Assembly: GCA_030427485.1 (NCBI GenBank)
Contig: JAUICG010000046.1
Coordinates: 1 to 36,628 of the forward strand
DNA length: 36,628 nucleotides
Direction of reading: 5' to 3'
Source: Gammaproteobacteria bacterium
GTDB taxonomy: Bacteria; Pseudomonadota; Gammaproteobacteria; Pseudomonadales; Halieaceae
Shown here: positions 1-8,241 of the stretch, one piece after another
Position numbering within the stretch: the stretch's first letter is position 1
Layout: every line of letters starts with the position of its first letter
Program-made: the position numbers and the translations under genes
Notes under the pieces: generated by a model
Database searches by the model: none
What the model saw: only the letters and a program-made list of their open reading frames with translations
Told to the model about the DNA's origin: nothing

Positions 1-1035
1 CGGGTCAGACGTCTTCAGCAGAGCAAGTTTCAATAGCACGCGCGCGCGGGCGGGATTCAAATCACCCGCAGCGACTGTGCCGGTCTCGTCGTCATTCACT
101 TCCACATTGCGCCCTATTGCGCCACTGGTCACTCGGCTCGAGCGTACCACGACCACCCCATCGGCGATGGCGGCCTTTACCGCCTCCAGCGCGGGTCCGG
201 TCATGTTGCCGTTGCCCACACCCGCCGTCACAATGCCCGTGGCGCCATTGTCCACCGCGGCCGCGATCAGGTCCGGCGAGACGTCGGCGTTGATATAGAT
301 CACATCGACCCGCGGCAGTACTGTCACCCCCGCGACGGAAAACTCGCTGCTGTTCGTGTGTCGGCGATGCGGTGTGCTGAACCAGCGATTCTTGCCGTAG
401 AGGGTGACTCCGATCAAGCCGTACTCGATGGACCGGAAGGTCTGCACATCGGTGGTGGAGGTTTTGGTAAACGCCCGTGCGCCGTGGATGTCGTCGTTCG
501 CCACCACGAGAACACCGCGACCGGTGGCACGGGGGTCAGCAGCGACCGCGACAGCGTTAAAAATGTTCAGCGGCCCATCGGCCGACATCGCGGTGGAGGG
601 TCGCATCGCGGCGGTCATCACTACCGGCTTTTCGCTGTTGGCCACCAGGTTGAGGAAGTAGGCCGTCTCCTCCAGCGTGTCCGTGCCGTGCGTGATGACG
701 ATGCCGTCCACCTCCGGTTTTGCCAGCAGCGCATTGACACGATCGGCGAGTTGCAGCCAGATCGCGTCGCTCATGTCCTGGCTGCCGACATTCGCCACCT
801 GCTCGCCGCTGATGTTGGCCAGTTCGGCAAGTTGCGGTACCGCGTTGATCAGTACATCCACGCCGACCTGCCCAGAGGTATAGCCAGCCTGGGTCTGGCT
901 CTCTGCCGAGCCGGCGATGGTGCCGCCGGTAGCGAGGATCACAATGTTCGGTTTATCCTCCGCCACTACTGAAGTGGCGGCCAGTAACAGCGCCAGCAAC
1001 AACGTGGCAGAGCGTGACAGGATTTTAGTTTCCAT
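1..1035 (-). CDS. ansB: Type II (periplasmic) L-asparaginase, 3' end cut by the window edge
   Basis: Hydrolyses L-asparagine to L-aspartate and ammonia in the periplasm. Reading the minus strand from an ATG at 1035 gives 345 codons open to the window edge. The first ~25 residues form a Sec signal peptide: Lys/Arg start, a Leu/Ala-rich core, and Val-Val-Ala before Glu-Asp. Next comes ATGGTIAGS (about residues 35-43) with the first catalytic Thr, then THGTDTLEETAYFL with the second Thr-Asp pair, MRPSTAMSADGP, and the AGVGNGN and VRSSRV blocks. All match E. coli AnsB from memory. By that comparison only about a dozen C-terminal residues are missing, so this is truncation by the window and not a pseudogene. 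It lies 34 bases after the aspartase gene in the same direction, so its product is the substrate of the next enzyme. Confidence 0.95.
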   Translation of the reverse strand, partial: METKILSRSATLLLALLLAATSVVAEDKPNIVILATGGTIAGSAESQTQAGYTSGQVGVDVLINAVPQLAELANISGEQVANVGSQDMSDAIWLQLADRVNALLAKPEVDGIVITHGTDTLEETAYFLNLVANSEKPVVMTAAMRPSTAMSADGPLNIFNAVAVAADPRATGRGVLVVANDDIHGARAFTKTSTTDVQTFRSIEYGLIGVTLYGKNRWFSTPHRRHTNSSEFSVAGVTVLPRVDVIYINADVSPDLIAAAVDNGATGIVTAGVGNGNMTGPALEAVKAAIADGVVVVRSSRVTSGAIGRNVEVNDDETGTVAAGDLNPARARVLLKLALLKTSDP

Positions 1036-1069
1036 AGTGGGTATCTCCCGGTAAGTCCATCATCTGGTA

Positions 1070-2554
1070 TCAGGGGCTTGTCGGCTTGCGGCCAGTCAGT
1101 TTTTCGGGATTCAGCAGTTCGCTGATCTGCTCTTCGCTGAGAATTTGCTGTTCGCGGATAATCTCCAGGATTCCCTTGTTGGTGCGGTAGGCCTCGGCCG
1201 CCAGCTCCGTCGCGCGTTCGTAGCCGATAACGGGGTTCAGCGCGGTCACGATGCCCACTGTGCGCTGGATATGGTGATCCAGGGTGGCGTCATTGACCGT
1301 GATACCATCGATACAGCGCTCGCGTAGCGTGCGCAGGGTATTGGTCAACAGGCGTTGCGAATCGAGTATCGCAATCGCCTGTAGTGGTTCGTAGGCATTG
1401 AGCTGCAACTGGCCGTCCGCGGCCGCCATGGTAACCGAGGTGTCATTGCCGACCACGCGATAAGCGACCAGGTTGGTCAGTTCCGCAATCACCGGATTCA
1501 CCTTGCCCGGCATTATGGAGGAACCGGGTTGTACCGGCGGGAGGTTGATTTCGCCAAGGCCGGCACGCGGTCCCGAGGAGAGCAGTATCAGGTCGCGGCC
1601 GATCTTGGCCAGTTTGACGGCAAGGCTTTTCAGTGCGGCGGATTCCGCGACGAAAGCGTGCTGGTCCCAGGTGGCGGCAAACAGGTCGTTGGCCAGCACG
1701 ATGGGTTTGCCGGTCTGCTGCGCGAGGTACTCGGCGGTCTTTAGCGCGTATACCTCGGGCGCGTTCAGGCCCGACCCGATTGCAGTGCCACCCATGTTAA
1801 TACTGAACAGTGGCTTCTCGGCTGCGCGCAGGAAATCGAGTTCTGTCTGCAGCGCCACGGCAAAGGCGTGAAACTCCTGTCCGACGGTCATCGGAACCGC
1901 GTCCTGTAGCTCGGTACGGCCCATTTTCAGGATGTCGATAAACTCGTCGCCTTTTTTGCGCAACGATGCGATCAGTCTTTCAGCCTCAGCTGTCAGCAGG
2001 TCATTGTTATTGAAAATGGCGACCTTGAGCGCAGTGGGGTAGGAGTCGTTGGTAGACTGCGACATATTGAGGTGATCGTGTGGCTCTATCACCGTGTAGT
2101 CACCCAGCTTGTGTCCGGTCAGTTCGAGTGCGATATTTGCCATGACCTCGTTGACATTCATGTTGGTCGAAGTGCCTGCACCACCCTGGTAGGGGTCGAC
2201 CGGAAACTGGTCGAGGTAGTTTCCCGCGATGAGCGCCTCACCCGCCTTGATTATGGCATCGCGCACCTGTGGCTCCATTTTGCCGACATCGGTGTTCGCT
2301 CTGGCGGCGGCCATCTTGGTCTGCGCGAAACCGGCAATCAGTTCCGGGTAGTCCTGCAGGGTGCGGCCGGATATCTGGAAGTTTTCAATCGCTCGTGCAG
2401 TTTGCACGCCGTAGTAGGCGCTCGCTGGCACGGCTTTCTCGCCGAGCAGATCGTGCTCCATCCTGACCGCGCCTGTCGCATCCTGCGCTGCCACAGGGAT
2501 TGCCGCAAGCGCCATCACGAGTGCGACGCTGCGGGTGTAGGTTCTCAATTGCAT
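1070..2554 (-). CDS. aspA: Aspartate ammonia-lyase with an N-terminal signal peptide
   Basis: Deaminates L-aspartate to fumarate and ammonia (fumarase/aspartase superfamily). The protein is 494 aa from the ATG at 2554, which has AAGGAG six bases upstream; an in-frame TTG at 2575 lacks such a site. GGAGTSTNMN (124-133), the QSTNDSYPT block near 166-174 and the signature GSSIMPGKVNP (344-354) are intact. The sequence follows E. coli AspA through most of its length, so aspartase is preferred over fumarase. The oddity is the start: residues 1-23 (Arg-rich tip, core SVALVMALAAIP, then V-A-A before QD) are a classic Sec signal peptide, which canonical cytoplasmic AspA lacks. I count one cysteine in the protein, fitting an oxidising compartment. 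It sits 38 bases after the dcu gene and 34 before asparaginase. Export is inferred, not shown. Confidence 0.93.
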   Translation of the reverse strand: MQLRTYTRSVALVMALAAIPVAAQDATGAVRMEHDLLGEKAVPASAYYGVQTARAIENFQISGRTLQDYPELIAGFAQTKMAAARANTDVGKMEPQVRDAIIKAGEALIAGNYLDQFPVDPYQGGAGTSTNMNVNEVMANIALELTGHKLGDYTVIEPHDHLNMSQSTNDSYPTALKVAIFNNNDLLTAEAERLIASLRKKGDEFIDILKMGRTELQDAVPMTVGQEFHAFAVALQTELDFLRAAEKPLFSINMGGTAIGSGLNAPEVYALKTAEYLAQQTGKPIVLANDLFAATWDQHAFVAESAALKSLAVKLAKIGRDLILLSSGPRAGLGEINLPPVQPGSSIMPGKVNPVIAELTNLVAYRVVGNDTSVTMAAADGQLQLNAYEPLQAIAILDSQRLLTNTLRTLRERCIDGITVNDATLDHHIQRTVGIVTALNPVIGYERATELAAEAYRTNKGILEIIREQQILSEEQISELLNPEKLTGRKPTSP

Positions 2555-2592
2555 GGGGTGCTCCTTGCTGATCAAACGTGTTGATTAATTTT

Positions 2593-3930
2593 TCAGTTTG
2601 CCTGCAACAACAGTGCTGCCAGCGCCAGCGCAGCGAGCGTTGCGCATAGGGTTGTCACCAGGCCCGGCAGCATAAAACTGTGATTCAACAGGTACTTCCC
2701 GATGCGTGTCGTGCCGGTCGGGTCGAAAGATACCGCAGCCAGCACCGTGCCATAAGTCGGCAGGAAAAAATTACCGTTGACCGCGGGGTAGACGCCGACC
2801 AGCAGGTACGGCGGCATCCCCATCGCCACGCCTACGGGCAGGAGAATCACCACGGTAGCTGCCTGGCTGAATAGCAGTATAGACAGGATGAACAAGCCCA
2901 GCGCGAATATCCAGGGGTAGGTCTCCACGAGCGATGAAATAGTGCCGACAATGGTTACCTCGTTCGCGCTAAAAAATGAAGAGCCCAGCCAGGAAACCCC
3001 GAGAATGGAGATGACGGCTACCAGGCCGCCGCGCATGAGTTTGCCGCTGACTGCAGTCGCCGGATTTGCCCTGAACAGCAGTGTTATCAGGCCGCCGGCG
3101 GCGAGCATCACGATCATGATGATGCGGCCCATATCCACCGGGGTCGAGACAATATCACCCCCGACCAGAGTTTCGCGGCCGGGTCGCAACTCGGGGAAAA
3201 GGCCGAAGAGCACCACCACGCTCACCGCGAGGAGGAAGGTCAGGCAAGCGCCTCGCCCGCGATCGGCGGCATCGGACGACACTGCATTCACGGACTTTTC
3301 GTGCTGTAGCATCGCGCCGGTAGCAGGATGTAACCCGGGTTCATCCGGCAGTTCCCGGCCCTTCCAGGCGACCGAGAGGGTGCCGGCGGCGACGCCGATC
3401 AGCGTCGCTGGCAGCGTGACCAGTAGAATCTGCCCGAGGCTGACGCCCAGCGGTGTGAGCGCTGCCAGCAATGCGACGGTCACCGCCGACACCGGTGATG
3501 CTACGAGCCCGTGCTGCGCGGCAATCACACTCATGGACAGCGGGCGCTCCGGTCGCACACCTGCCTTGGCGGAAACCTCGGCAATGACCGGTAGCAGCGA
3601 GTAGATGACGTGCTGGGTACCGGCGGCAAAGATCAGCAGGTAGGTGATGAAGGGCGCGATGAAGGTGATATGGCGGGGATTGCGGCGCAGGAGTCGCTCA
3701 GCGGTGGCGACCAGGTAGTCCATGCCGCCCGCCGCCTCCATCATCGAGAGCGCGGTGATTACCGCGAGTATCATACCGAGCACCACCGCCGGCGGGTTGC
3801 CGGGGGGCATGCCCAGCACCAGCACGAAGAACGCGAGCCCGATGCCAGAGACCGTCCCTAGCGCAATACCGCCAAGGCGTGCGCCGGCGACGATGCACAA
3901 CAACAGGATACCGAGTTCAATCCAGAGCAC
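2593..3930 (-). CDS. dcuB: Anaerobic C4-dicarboxylate exchanger, DcuA/DcuB family
   Basis: Inner-membrane antiporter for fumarate, succinate, malate or aspartate. The protein is 445 aa, near the length of E. coli DcuB (446). It shows multiple hydrophobic helices and family blocks such as ARLGGIALG near the N-terminus, LLRRNPRHI, RPERP, ASPVSAVTV and the C-terminal DPTGTTRIGKYLLNHSF. The HVIY...RPERP region reads closer to DcuB (fumarate/succinate) than to DcuA, but substrate preference cannot be settled by eye. The start is a GTG at 3930 with only a weak ribosome site. It is first of three co-directional genes ahead of aspartase and asparaginase; aspA-dcuA pairing is also known in E. coli. 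No FNR/Anr box was found in the 58 bases upstream. Confidence 0.93.
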   Translation of the reverse strand: MLWIELGILLLCIVAGARLGGIALGTVSGIGLAFFVLVLGMPPGNPPAVVLGMILAVITALSMMEAAGGMDYLVATAERLLRRNPRHITFIAPFITYLLIFAAGTQHVIYSLLPVIAEVSAKAGVRPERPLSMSVIAAQHGLVASPVSAVTVALLAALTPLGVSLGQILLVTLPATLIGVAAGTLSVAWKGRELPDEPGLHPATGAMLQHEKSVNAVSSDAADRGRGACLTFLLAVSVVVLFGLFPELRPGRETLVGGDIVSTPVDMGRIIMIVMLAAGGLITLLFRANPATAVSGKLMRGGLVAVISILGVSWLGSSFFSANEVTIVGTISSLVETYPWIFALGLFILSILLFSQAATVVILLPVGVAMGMPPYLLVGVYPAVNGNFFLPTYGTVLAAVSFDPTGTTRIGKYLLNHSFMLPGLVTTLCATLAALALAALLLQAN

Positions 3931-3988
3931 AGGCGGTGTCCGTAGTGGTTAGTCGCCCAGGGTCAGCCGATTCACCTTGGGGTGCGAA

Positions 3989-4576
3989 TCAGTTCTCGCT
4001 AGCGCCGCTGACCTCGACCGCGATCGAATTGGTCACGGTAATCAGCAGTTCGTCGCCGACGGCGACCTTGTCCAGGTTCTCCGGGTTGTTCACCCTGACA
4101 GTCCTGGTATTACCTTCAGGGCCCTTGAGGTCGACTGTTCCAGCGGCCTTGTCGATTGCTTCCACGGTCGCCACGAAGGACAGCTCGCTGGTCGCGGCGG
4201 CCGCGGGCTTCTCGCCCGGTTGCGCGGTATCCATGACTGCCGCCGCAGCGACGTTGGCATTAGCTTCGCCCGGTGCCAGTACTTCAAATGTCACCGATTC
4301 ATAATAGGTTACGTCGAGTCGGTCACCCACCGCTATCTGCGGCAGGTTTTTAACCTCGTCACTGACAATGATCACCTGCGAGTCTCCCTGCGCATCCATC
4401 AGCGTGACTTCCCGCTTTTCCAGGTTGACGGCGGCAACGGTGGCGCTCAGCGTGATCAGGCTCTCTGAGCCGGCCATTGCATGGGTGCCATCCGACCCGA
4501 TATCCTTGGCAGGCTGCGCTGCAGTTGAAGCAAGAGTCAGGGCGAACAGTGGGGCAATGATAAGTCTGGTTCTCAA
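3989..4576 (-). CDS. Exported protein with two copies of a beta-rich repeat, function unknown
   Basis: This 195-aa protein starts from a TTG at 4576 preceded by GAGGA at seven bases. The same frame opens upstream to 4939, but that extension is compositionally unlike protein and would bury the signal peptide. Residues 1-20 are a signal peptide ending STAA before QP. The mature part holds two related ~57-residue units, about 42-99 and 133-190, each with ATV.A(V/I), a short strand pair, an Asn/Asp turn, then (I/V)AVGD(R/E)L..T and a closing strand. They are joined by an Ala/Pro-rich linker. This is an internal duplication of a small beta fold, possibly OB-like. I do not recognise a named family. 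It is 58 bases upstream of dcu on the same strand and may share its transcript. Confidence 0.75.
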   Translation of the reverse strand: MRTRLIIAPLFALTLASTAAQPAKDIGSDGTHAMAGSESLITLSATVAAVNLEKREVTLMDAQGDSQVIIVSDEVKNLPQIAVGDRLDVTYYESVTFEVLAPGEANANVAAAAVMDTAQPGEKPAAAATSELSFVATVEAIDKAAGTVDLKGPEGNTRTVRVNNPENLDKVAVGDELLITVTNSIAVEVSGASEN

Positions 4577-4904
4577 GGTTGAATCCTCTTTGGCCGACAG
4601 GGTGGGAAGCGCCGGGGTGAGGCGCTGCGGGAAGTATAGGGCTTCTTTCCATTCTACGCGAGATGTGAACGATGCAAGTGGCTGTTTGCCGGGTGAAGCG
4701 TTCGGGAGTCCACGGTGATGACGGTGGCCTGCGACGACTCTGGCGACTGGATTTATCTGTCTGTTAGGGTATAACCTGAGACAACGGCGCCGACCCATTG
4801 TATCGGGACAGATTATCATGATGGCAAGACTCGCTTCGACAGGACGTTCATATCGAAAGCCACCCCCCGTGTATTGCAACAGGCGTGTATCGCCCGGTCG
4901 ATTC
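4577..4904. other. Divergent intergenic region between exported repeat protein and VOC gene
   Basis: These 328 bases separate two outward-facing genes and should hold both promoters. A perfect 6-bp inverted repeat (AGCGCC at 4608-4613, GGCGCT at 4621-4626) falls in the 5' leader of the minus-strand gene. TATACT, read on the minus strand around 4637-4642, is a possible -10 element but has no convincing -35. I see no gene. Confidence 0.4.
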
Positions 4905-5732
4905 ATGCGCTGCCTGCTGCTTGCGCTGTCACTGACCATCGCCGCGCAGGCGGTCGGTGATAGTCAGCGTCTTCCCGGCAAGTTCGTCTGGACGGAACTC
5001 GTTACCTACGATGTGGCGATGTCGGAAACGTTTTACGGCCAGTTGTTCGGCTGGCAGTTTGACGAGGAAGGCGATTACCGGGTTGCGTGGCTGGGCGAAG
5101 AGGCCGTCGGTGGATTGATATACCGTGCGCGAGTAAACCCGGAGGGCAAGTCGCGGTGGATTGCCTATGTTTCTGTTGAGGACATGGGAGCGGTGAAAAC
5201 CGCGCTGCAGGAAGCCGGTGCCGAGATACTGGCGGATTCCCGGCAGGTCGCCGGGCTGGGGGAACTGGTGGTTTTTGCTGACGGTGAGGGCGCCGTGTTC
5301 GGTGTGATTGACACAGCGGTTTCCGACCCCGGCGACTATCTGGCTGATATCGGCGACTGGATCTGGATCCAGTTGTTCAGCCGGGATGCGGACCGGGCCA
5401 GCCGGTTCTATGAGCTTGTGGGTGGGTATCAACGCGTTGAAGTGGCCCAGAGCCTTGGCACCTGGCTACTGGTGCGTGAGGGCTACGCCCGGGCTGTCGT
5501 TTCAACAATAGCAGCGCAGCATCGGGATGCCAGCCCCGCGTGGGTGCCCTTCGTGCGGATTGCGGATATGCGGGCTACTCTGGACAGAGTGCACGCCCTG
5601 GGCGGGAGGACACTGGTTGCACCGCGTGCGGACCTGTATGACAACCGGGTGGCATTGATCGAGGCACCGGACGGTTCGGCGGTGGGTGTGCTGGTCTGGA
5701 CGGCCGCTGATGACGAGGAGGCCGCGCGATGA
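4905..5732 (+). CDS. Exported two-domain VOC (glyoxalase-fold) protein
   Basis: The 275-aa product starts at the ATG at 4905; an upstream in-frame ATG at 4818 would put about 29 unlikely residues ahead of the signal peptide. The leader MRCLLLALSLTIAAQAVG looks Sec-exported. Two vicinal-oxygen-chelate units follow. The first begins KFVWTELVTYDVAMSETFY and ends ...AVFGVID; the second begins DWIWIQLFSRDADRASRFY and ends ...SAVGVLVW. Both have the beta-alpha-beta-beta-beta pattern of the family with SETFYGQLFGW and SRFYEL helices. Many VOC proteins bind a metal and act on small electrophiles or aromatics, but the substrate here is unknown and the metal ligands were not assigned. Most relatives are cytoplasmic, so export is notable. 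Its stop overlaps the start of the next gene. Confidence 0.85.
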   Translation: MRCLLLALSLTIAAQAVGDSQRLPGKFVWTELVTYDVAMSETFYGQLFGWQFDEEGDYRVAWLGEEAVGGLIYRARVNPEGKSRWIAYVSVEDMGAVKTALQEAGAEILADSRQVAGLGELVVFADGEGAVFGVIDTAVSDPGDYLADIGDWIWIQLFSRDADRASRFYELVGGYQRVEVAQSLGTWLLVREGYARAVVSTIAAQHRDASPAWVPFVRIADMRATLDRVHALGGRTLVAPRADLYDNRVALIEAPDGSAVGVLVWTAADDEEAAR

Positions 5733-6067
5733 GAACTTTTCTCAGAGTATCGCTGTTACTTCCCTTCCTGGGCGGCTGTGCCGACCTCGGTGGTAGTTAC
5801 AGCTCGGGGTATACTGGTTATTACTACGATCCCTGGTACTACCACGGGCATCATTATTACAACGACGTATACGTGCCAAGCTATCCGGACCGTAATCCCG
5901 ATCGACCCGATAGCCGGCCGGTGCGGCCCACCCACCCGATTGCGAGGCCAGACCGGCCGTCCGCGAGGCCTCTGCCCTCCATACCCCATCGGGCACGCCC
6001 GAGAGGCGCATCATTTTCCGGCGGTTTTTCCCGCGGTGGCGGTATGCGCGGCGGGCGTGGACGCTAG
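5729..6067 (+). CDS. Small Tyr/His-rich and Arg/Pro-rich lipoprotein
   Basis: The 112-aa protein begins inside the stop of the VOC gene (ATGA overlap at 5729-5732), so the two are probably translationally coupled. The leader MRTFLRVSLLLPFLGGC ends in a lipobox with Cys17 as the lipidation site. The mature protein has three low-complexity parts: a Tyr/Gly/His-rich stretch (about 24-50, including YYYDPWYYHGHHYY), an Arg/Asp/Pro-rich middle (about 53-90), and a Gly/Arg-rich tail. It has no recognisable enzyme motif and is expected to sit in a membrane facing the periplasm. The His/Tyr cluster could bind metal, but this is speculation. I know no named family. Confidence 0.75.
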   Translation: MRTFLRVSLLLPFLGGCADLGGSYSSGYTGYYYDPWYYHGHHYYNDVYVPSYPDRNPDRPDSRPVRPTHPIARPDRPSARPLPSIPHRARPRGASFSGGFSRGGGMRGGRGR

Positions 6068-6110
6068 CCGCAGCAGGTGATTGGTGAGCGATGCAGGCTG
6101 GGTAAAGTGG

Positions 6111-6530
6111 TTACCTCCTGCCCCCGCCCCCCGCTCTGGCAGGCGCCGAGCGCGACGGCAGCGGGTTCACCCGGGGCCGGTTCCCGCCCTCTTTTACGCG
6201 ATCACGCAACCTGTCCCCGGCGGTTTCCCGGGAACTAACATCCCAGTCTTCCTCACCTCCAACCCGCTGCGGATACTCGTCGTCCAGTGTTGCCGCACTG
6301 CTCGAATCCGGCCTGTGTTCCGGGCCTGACGCGATCGGAGCCGGGGGGCGCACTTCCACCGGGTCAGCGGAGTTGGTGGGTTGCAGGTCGATCTGTTCCG
6401 CGTGCGGTGTCGGGATGCTGCTAAAGACCGGGTTGCCCTGTGCATCAGTCGTACGGTAGATCTTATCCTCGGCAATGGTCTGTAGCGAGGCAAGTAAAAG
6501 ACAACCGAGTACCGTGAGGTGTAGTTGCAT
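6111..6530 (-). CDS. DUF4124-domain exported protein
   Basis: The 139-aa protein starts at an ATG at 6530. A signal peptide (residues 1-20, ending QTIAE) is followed by the short domain KIYRTTDAQGNPVFSSIPTP, the typical 'IY+W.D..G..VFSD.P' pattern of DUF4124. The remainder is a Pro/Arg/Ser-rich, probably disordered tail ending in GGGGRR. DUF4124 proteins are common small periplasmic proteins of gammaproteobacteria with no established role. It is convergent with the Tyr/His-rich lipoprotein, with 43 bases between stops. Confidence 0.85.
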   Translation of the reverse strand: MQLHLTVLGCLLLASLQTIAEDKIYRTTDAQGNPVFSSIPTPHAEQIDLQPTNSADPVEVRPPAPIASGPEHRPDSSSAATLDDEYPQRVGGEEDWDVSSRETAGDRLRDRVKEGGNRPRVNPLPSRSAPARAGGGGRR

Positions 6531-6642
6531 GACGTCTACCTGTTGGTGAAAGCGATTCCGACGTATCGCGTTTGCCGCGCAATGGGCCTCGGCAGACGAT
6601 CCACCAGATTTACTGTATCCTGAAGCAGGTTCTCGCGTGCCG

Positions 6643-8241
6643 TCAATTTTGCATGGCGGGCCTGGAGAGCGCGTGAAAACCCTCCGCCGCGGACAGCGGA
6701 ATCACCAGGGTAGAGCGGGTGCCGCCTCCGGGAACCGTGTTGATATCAAGCCGGCCATTGAGCGGAATCAATTGCTCCTGGATGCTGAGCAAACCGAAGG
6801 ATTTGTGCTGCAGTACATTCTCCAGGTCGAAACCCGCGCCCTCGTCGGACACTGTAACCTCCAGTCGCTGGTCCAGTTGGGCGATGCTGACATTGGCTTT
6901 GCGCACGCCCGAATGCTTGCTCACATTGAACAGTAGTTCGCGCACCGCTCGAAACAACACGCTGCTGACGTCGGTGGACATCGGCGTCGCCGGGAGCGAA
7001 CCGGTGACCACCACCGGCAAGCGATGGTTCTCCTCCATCCAGCGTCCCAGCCACTGCAGTGCTGTCACAAATCCCTGTCCGTACAGAATGGGCGGAGCGA
7101 GTTCCATGGTGAGTGATCGCGTGCCGTCCAGGGCCTGCTCCAGTATTTCCACCACCTGCCGGCCGATCTCGTCCGGGTTGGCACTGTGCAGGCCTTCGGC
7201 CAGCATTTCCGTCTTGATCTTTGCCGCCGCGAGTAACTGCTGGTGGTTGTCGTGTAGCAACTGCGCTATGCGTTTCCGCTCTTCTTCCTCTGCGCGGGTC
7301 AGTTTCTGTGCCAGCGTGCGAAACTGGACATTGCGCTGTTGCAGTTCAGCACACGCTTCTTCCAGTTCTTTTGTCCGTTGGGCGACCCGCTGCTCCAGCA
7401 TCTTGTTCAGGTTGGCTGCCGCGGTCTCCATTTGCTTGCGCTGCGTGATATCGCGCGAGATCGCCTGTTCATAGGATTCGCCACCCAGTGTGAATGTGGT
7501 CAGGGTGATCTCCGCAATAACCGGTGTGCCGTCAATGTTCGTACCGTGCCACTCGTAGACCTGGGGTGTCCCCGAGCGTGAAGCCGCTACCATTTCCCGC
7601 AGGAACTCGAAAGAGTCCTTTCCGCCCGGTTGCGTCGGCTGCAGGAAATCGGAGAGCGGCCTGGAAAGCACTTCCTCGCGCGAGAAGCCGTAAAGCGCCG
7701 CCAACTGGTTATTGCAATCGATAATGCGGAAATCCTTCACTATCGCGATGGCATCGCCGGCGTTTTCAAAGAGCGTGCGAAAGCGTACCTCGCTGTCGCG
7801 CAATTCAGCCTTCATCGCCTCTTGTTGCGTGATATCCACCACGGTGGCCGCATAGTACTGAACGCTCTCATCGGGCGCAGTGATCGCAAAGGGGTTCACG
7901 ATCACCGGGAAGCGCTTCCCGTTCTTGTGCATGAACGTCAATTCAACCTGCGCGAGGTCGCCGCGCAACGTTCGCGTAAAAGCCGCCCGGATGTGGTCGC
8001 GCTCCTCGGGAGGCCAGTAAAGATGATCGGGACTGAAGCCGACGAGTTCCTCGGCGGAGAACCCCGTCATTCGACACAGCGCGGGGTTGACGTCCACGTG
8101 AACCCCGTTCAGGTCCACAATCGAAAAGCCATCCTCCATGCACTGGAAGGAGAGCTGTCTTAGCGTCGCTTTTGAAATCGCCTGTACCTGTGGCGCTGCC
8201 GGCGTTTCGAGGCTGCTGTCGGGATGATCGCTGTCCGCCAT
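6643..8241 (-). CDS. PAS-PAS sensor histidine kinase of the NarX/HisKA_3 type
   Basis: The 532-aa protein has no predicted membrane segment, so it is likely a cytoplasmic sensor. PAS 1 spans about 25-145, with CRMTGFSAEELVG and the closing VVDITQQEA. PAS 2 spans about 148-270 (LYGFSREEVLSRPLSDF ... RDITQRKQ). A coiled coil runs about 270-318. The HisKA_3 dimerisation helix has EEERKRIAQLLHDN with phospho-acceptor His330, followed by a HATPase: N box RELLFNVSKHSG (434-445), G1 DEGAGF (466-471), and G2 SFGLLSIQEQ (481-490). All catalytic boxes look intact. This kinase class normally phosphorylates LuxR/NarL-type regulators, and none is encoded in the window, so it is an orphan here. It diverges from glpE across 267 bases. 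Confidence 0.92.
   Translation of the reverse strand: MADSDHPDSSLETPAAPQVQAISKATLRQLSFQCMEDGFSIVDLNGVHVDVNPALCRMTGFSAEELVGFSPDHLYWPPEERDHIRAAFTRTLRGDLAQVELTFMHKNGKRFPVIVNPFAITAPDESVQYYAATVVDITQQEAMKAELRDSEVRFRTLFENAGDAIAIVKDFRIIDCNNQLAALYGFSREEVLSRPLSDFLQPTQPGGKDSFEFLREMVAASRSGTPQVYEWHGTNIDGTPVIAEITLTTFTLGGESYEQAISRDITQRKQMETAAANLNKMLEQRVAQRTKELEEACAELQQRNVQFRTLAQKLTRAEEEERKRIAQLLHDNHQQLLAAAKIKTEMLAEGLHSANPDEIGRQVVEILEQALDGTRSLTMELAPPILYGQGFVTALQWLGRWMEENHRLPVVVTGSLPATPMSTDVSSVLFRAVRELLFNVSKHSGVRKANVSIAQLDQRLEVTVSDEGAGFDLENVLQHKSFGLLSIQEQLIPLNGRLDINTVPGGGTRSTLVIPLSAAEGFHALSRPAMQN

Noticed and set aside
2571..2585. ATCAA-N5-TTGAT as an FNR/Anr box before the aspartase gene
   Set aside because: The half-sites are in the reverse order to TTGAT-N4-ATCAA and the gap is wrong; it is also between closely spaced genes of the likely operon.
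4577..4939. N-terminal extension of the exported repeat protein
   Set aside because: The extension would place about 120 low-quality residues ahead of a clear signal peptide; TTG at 4576 has a ribosome site and fits better.
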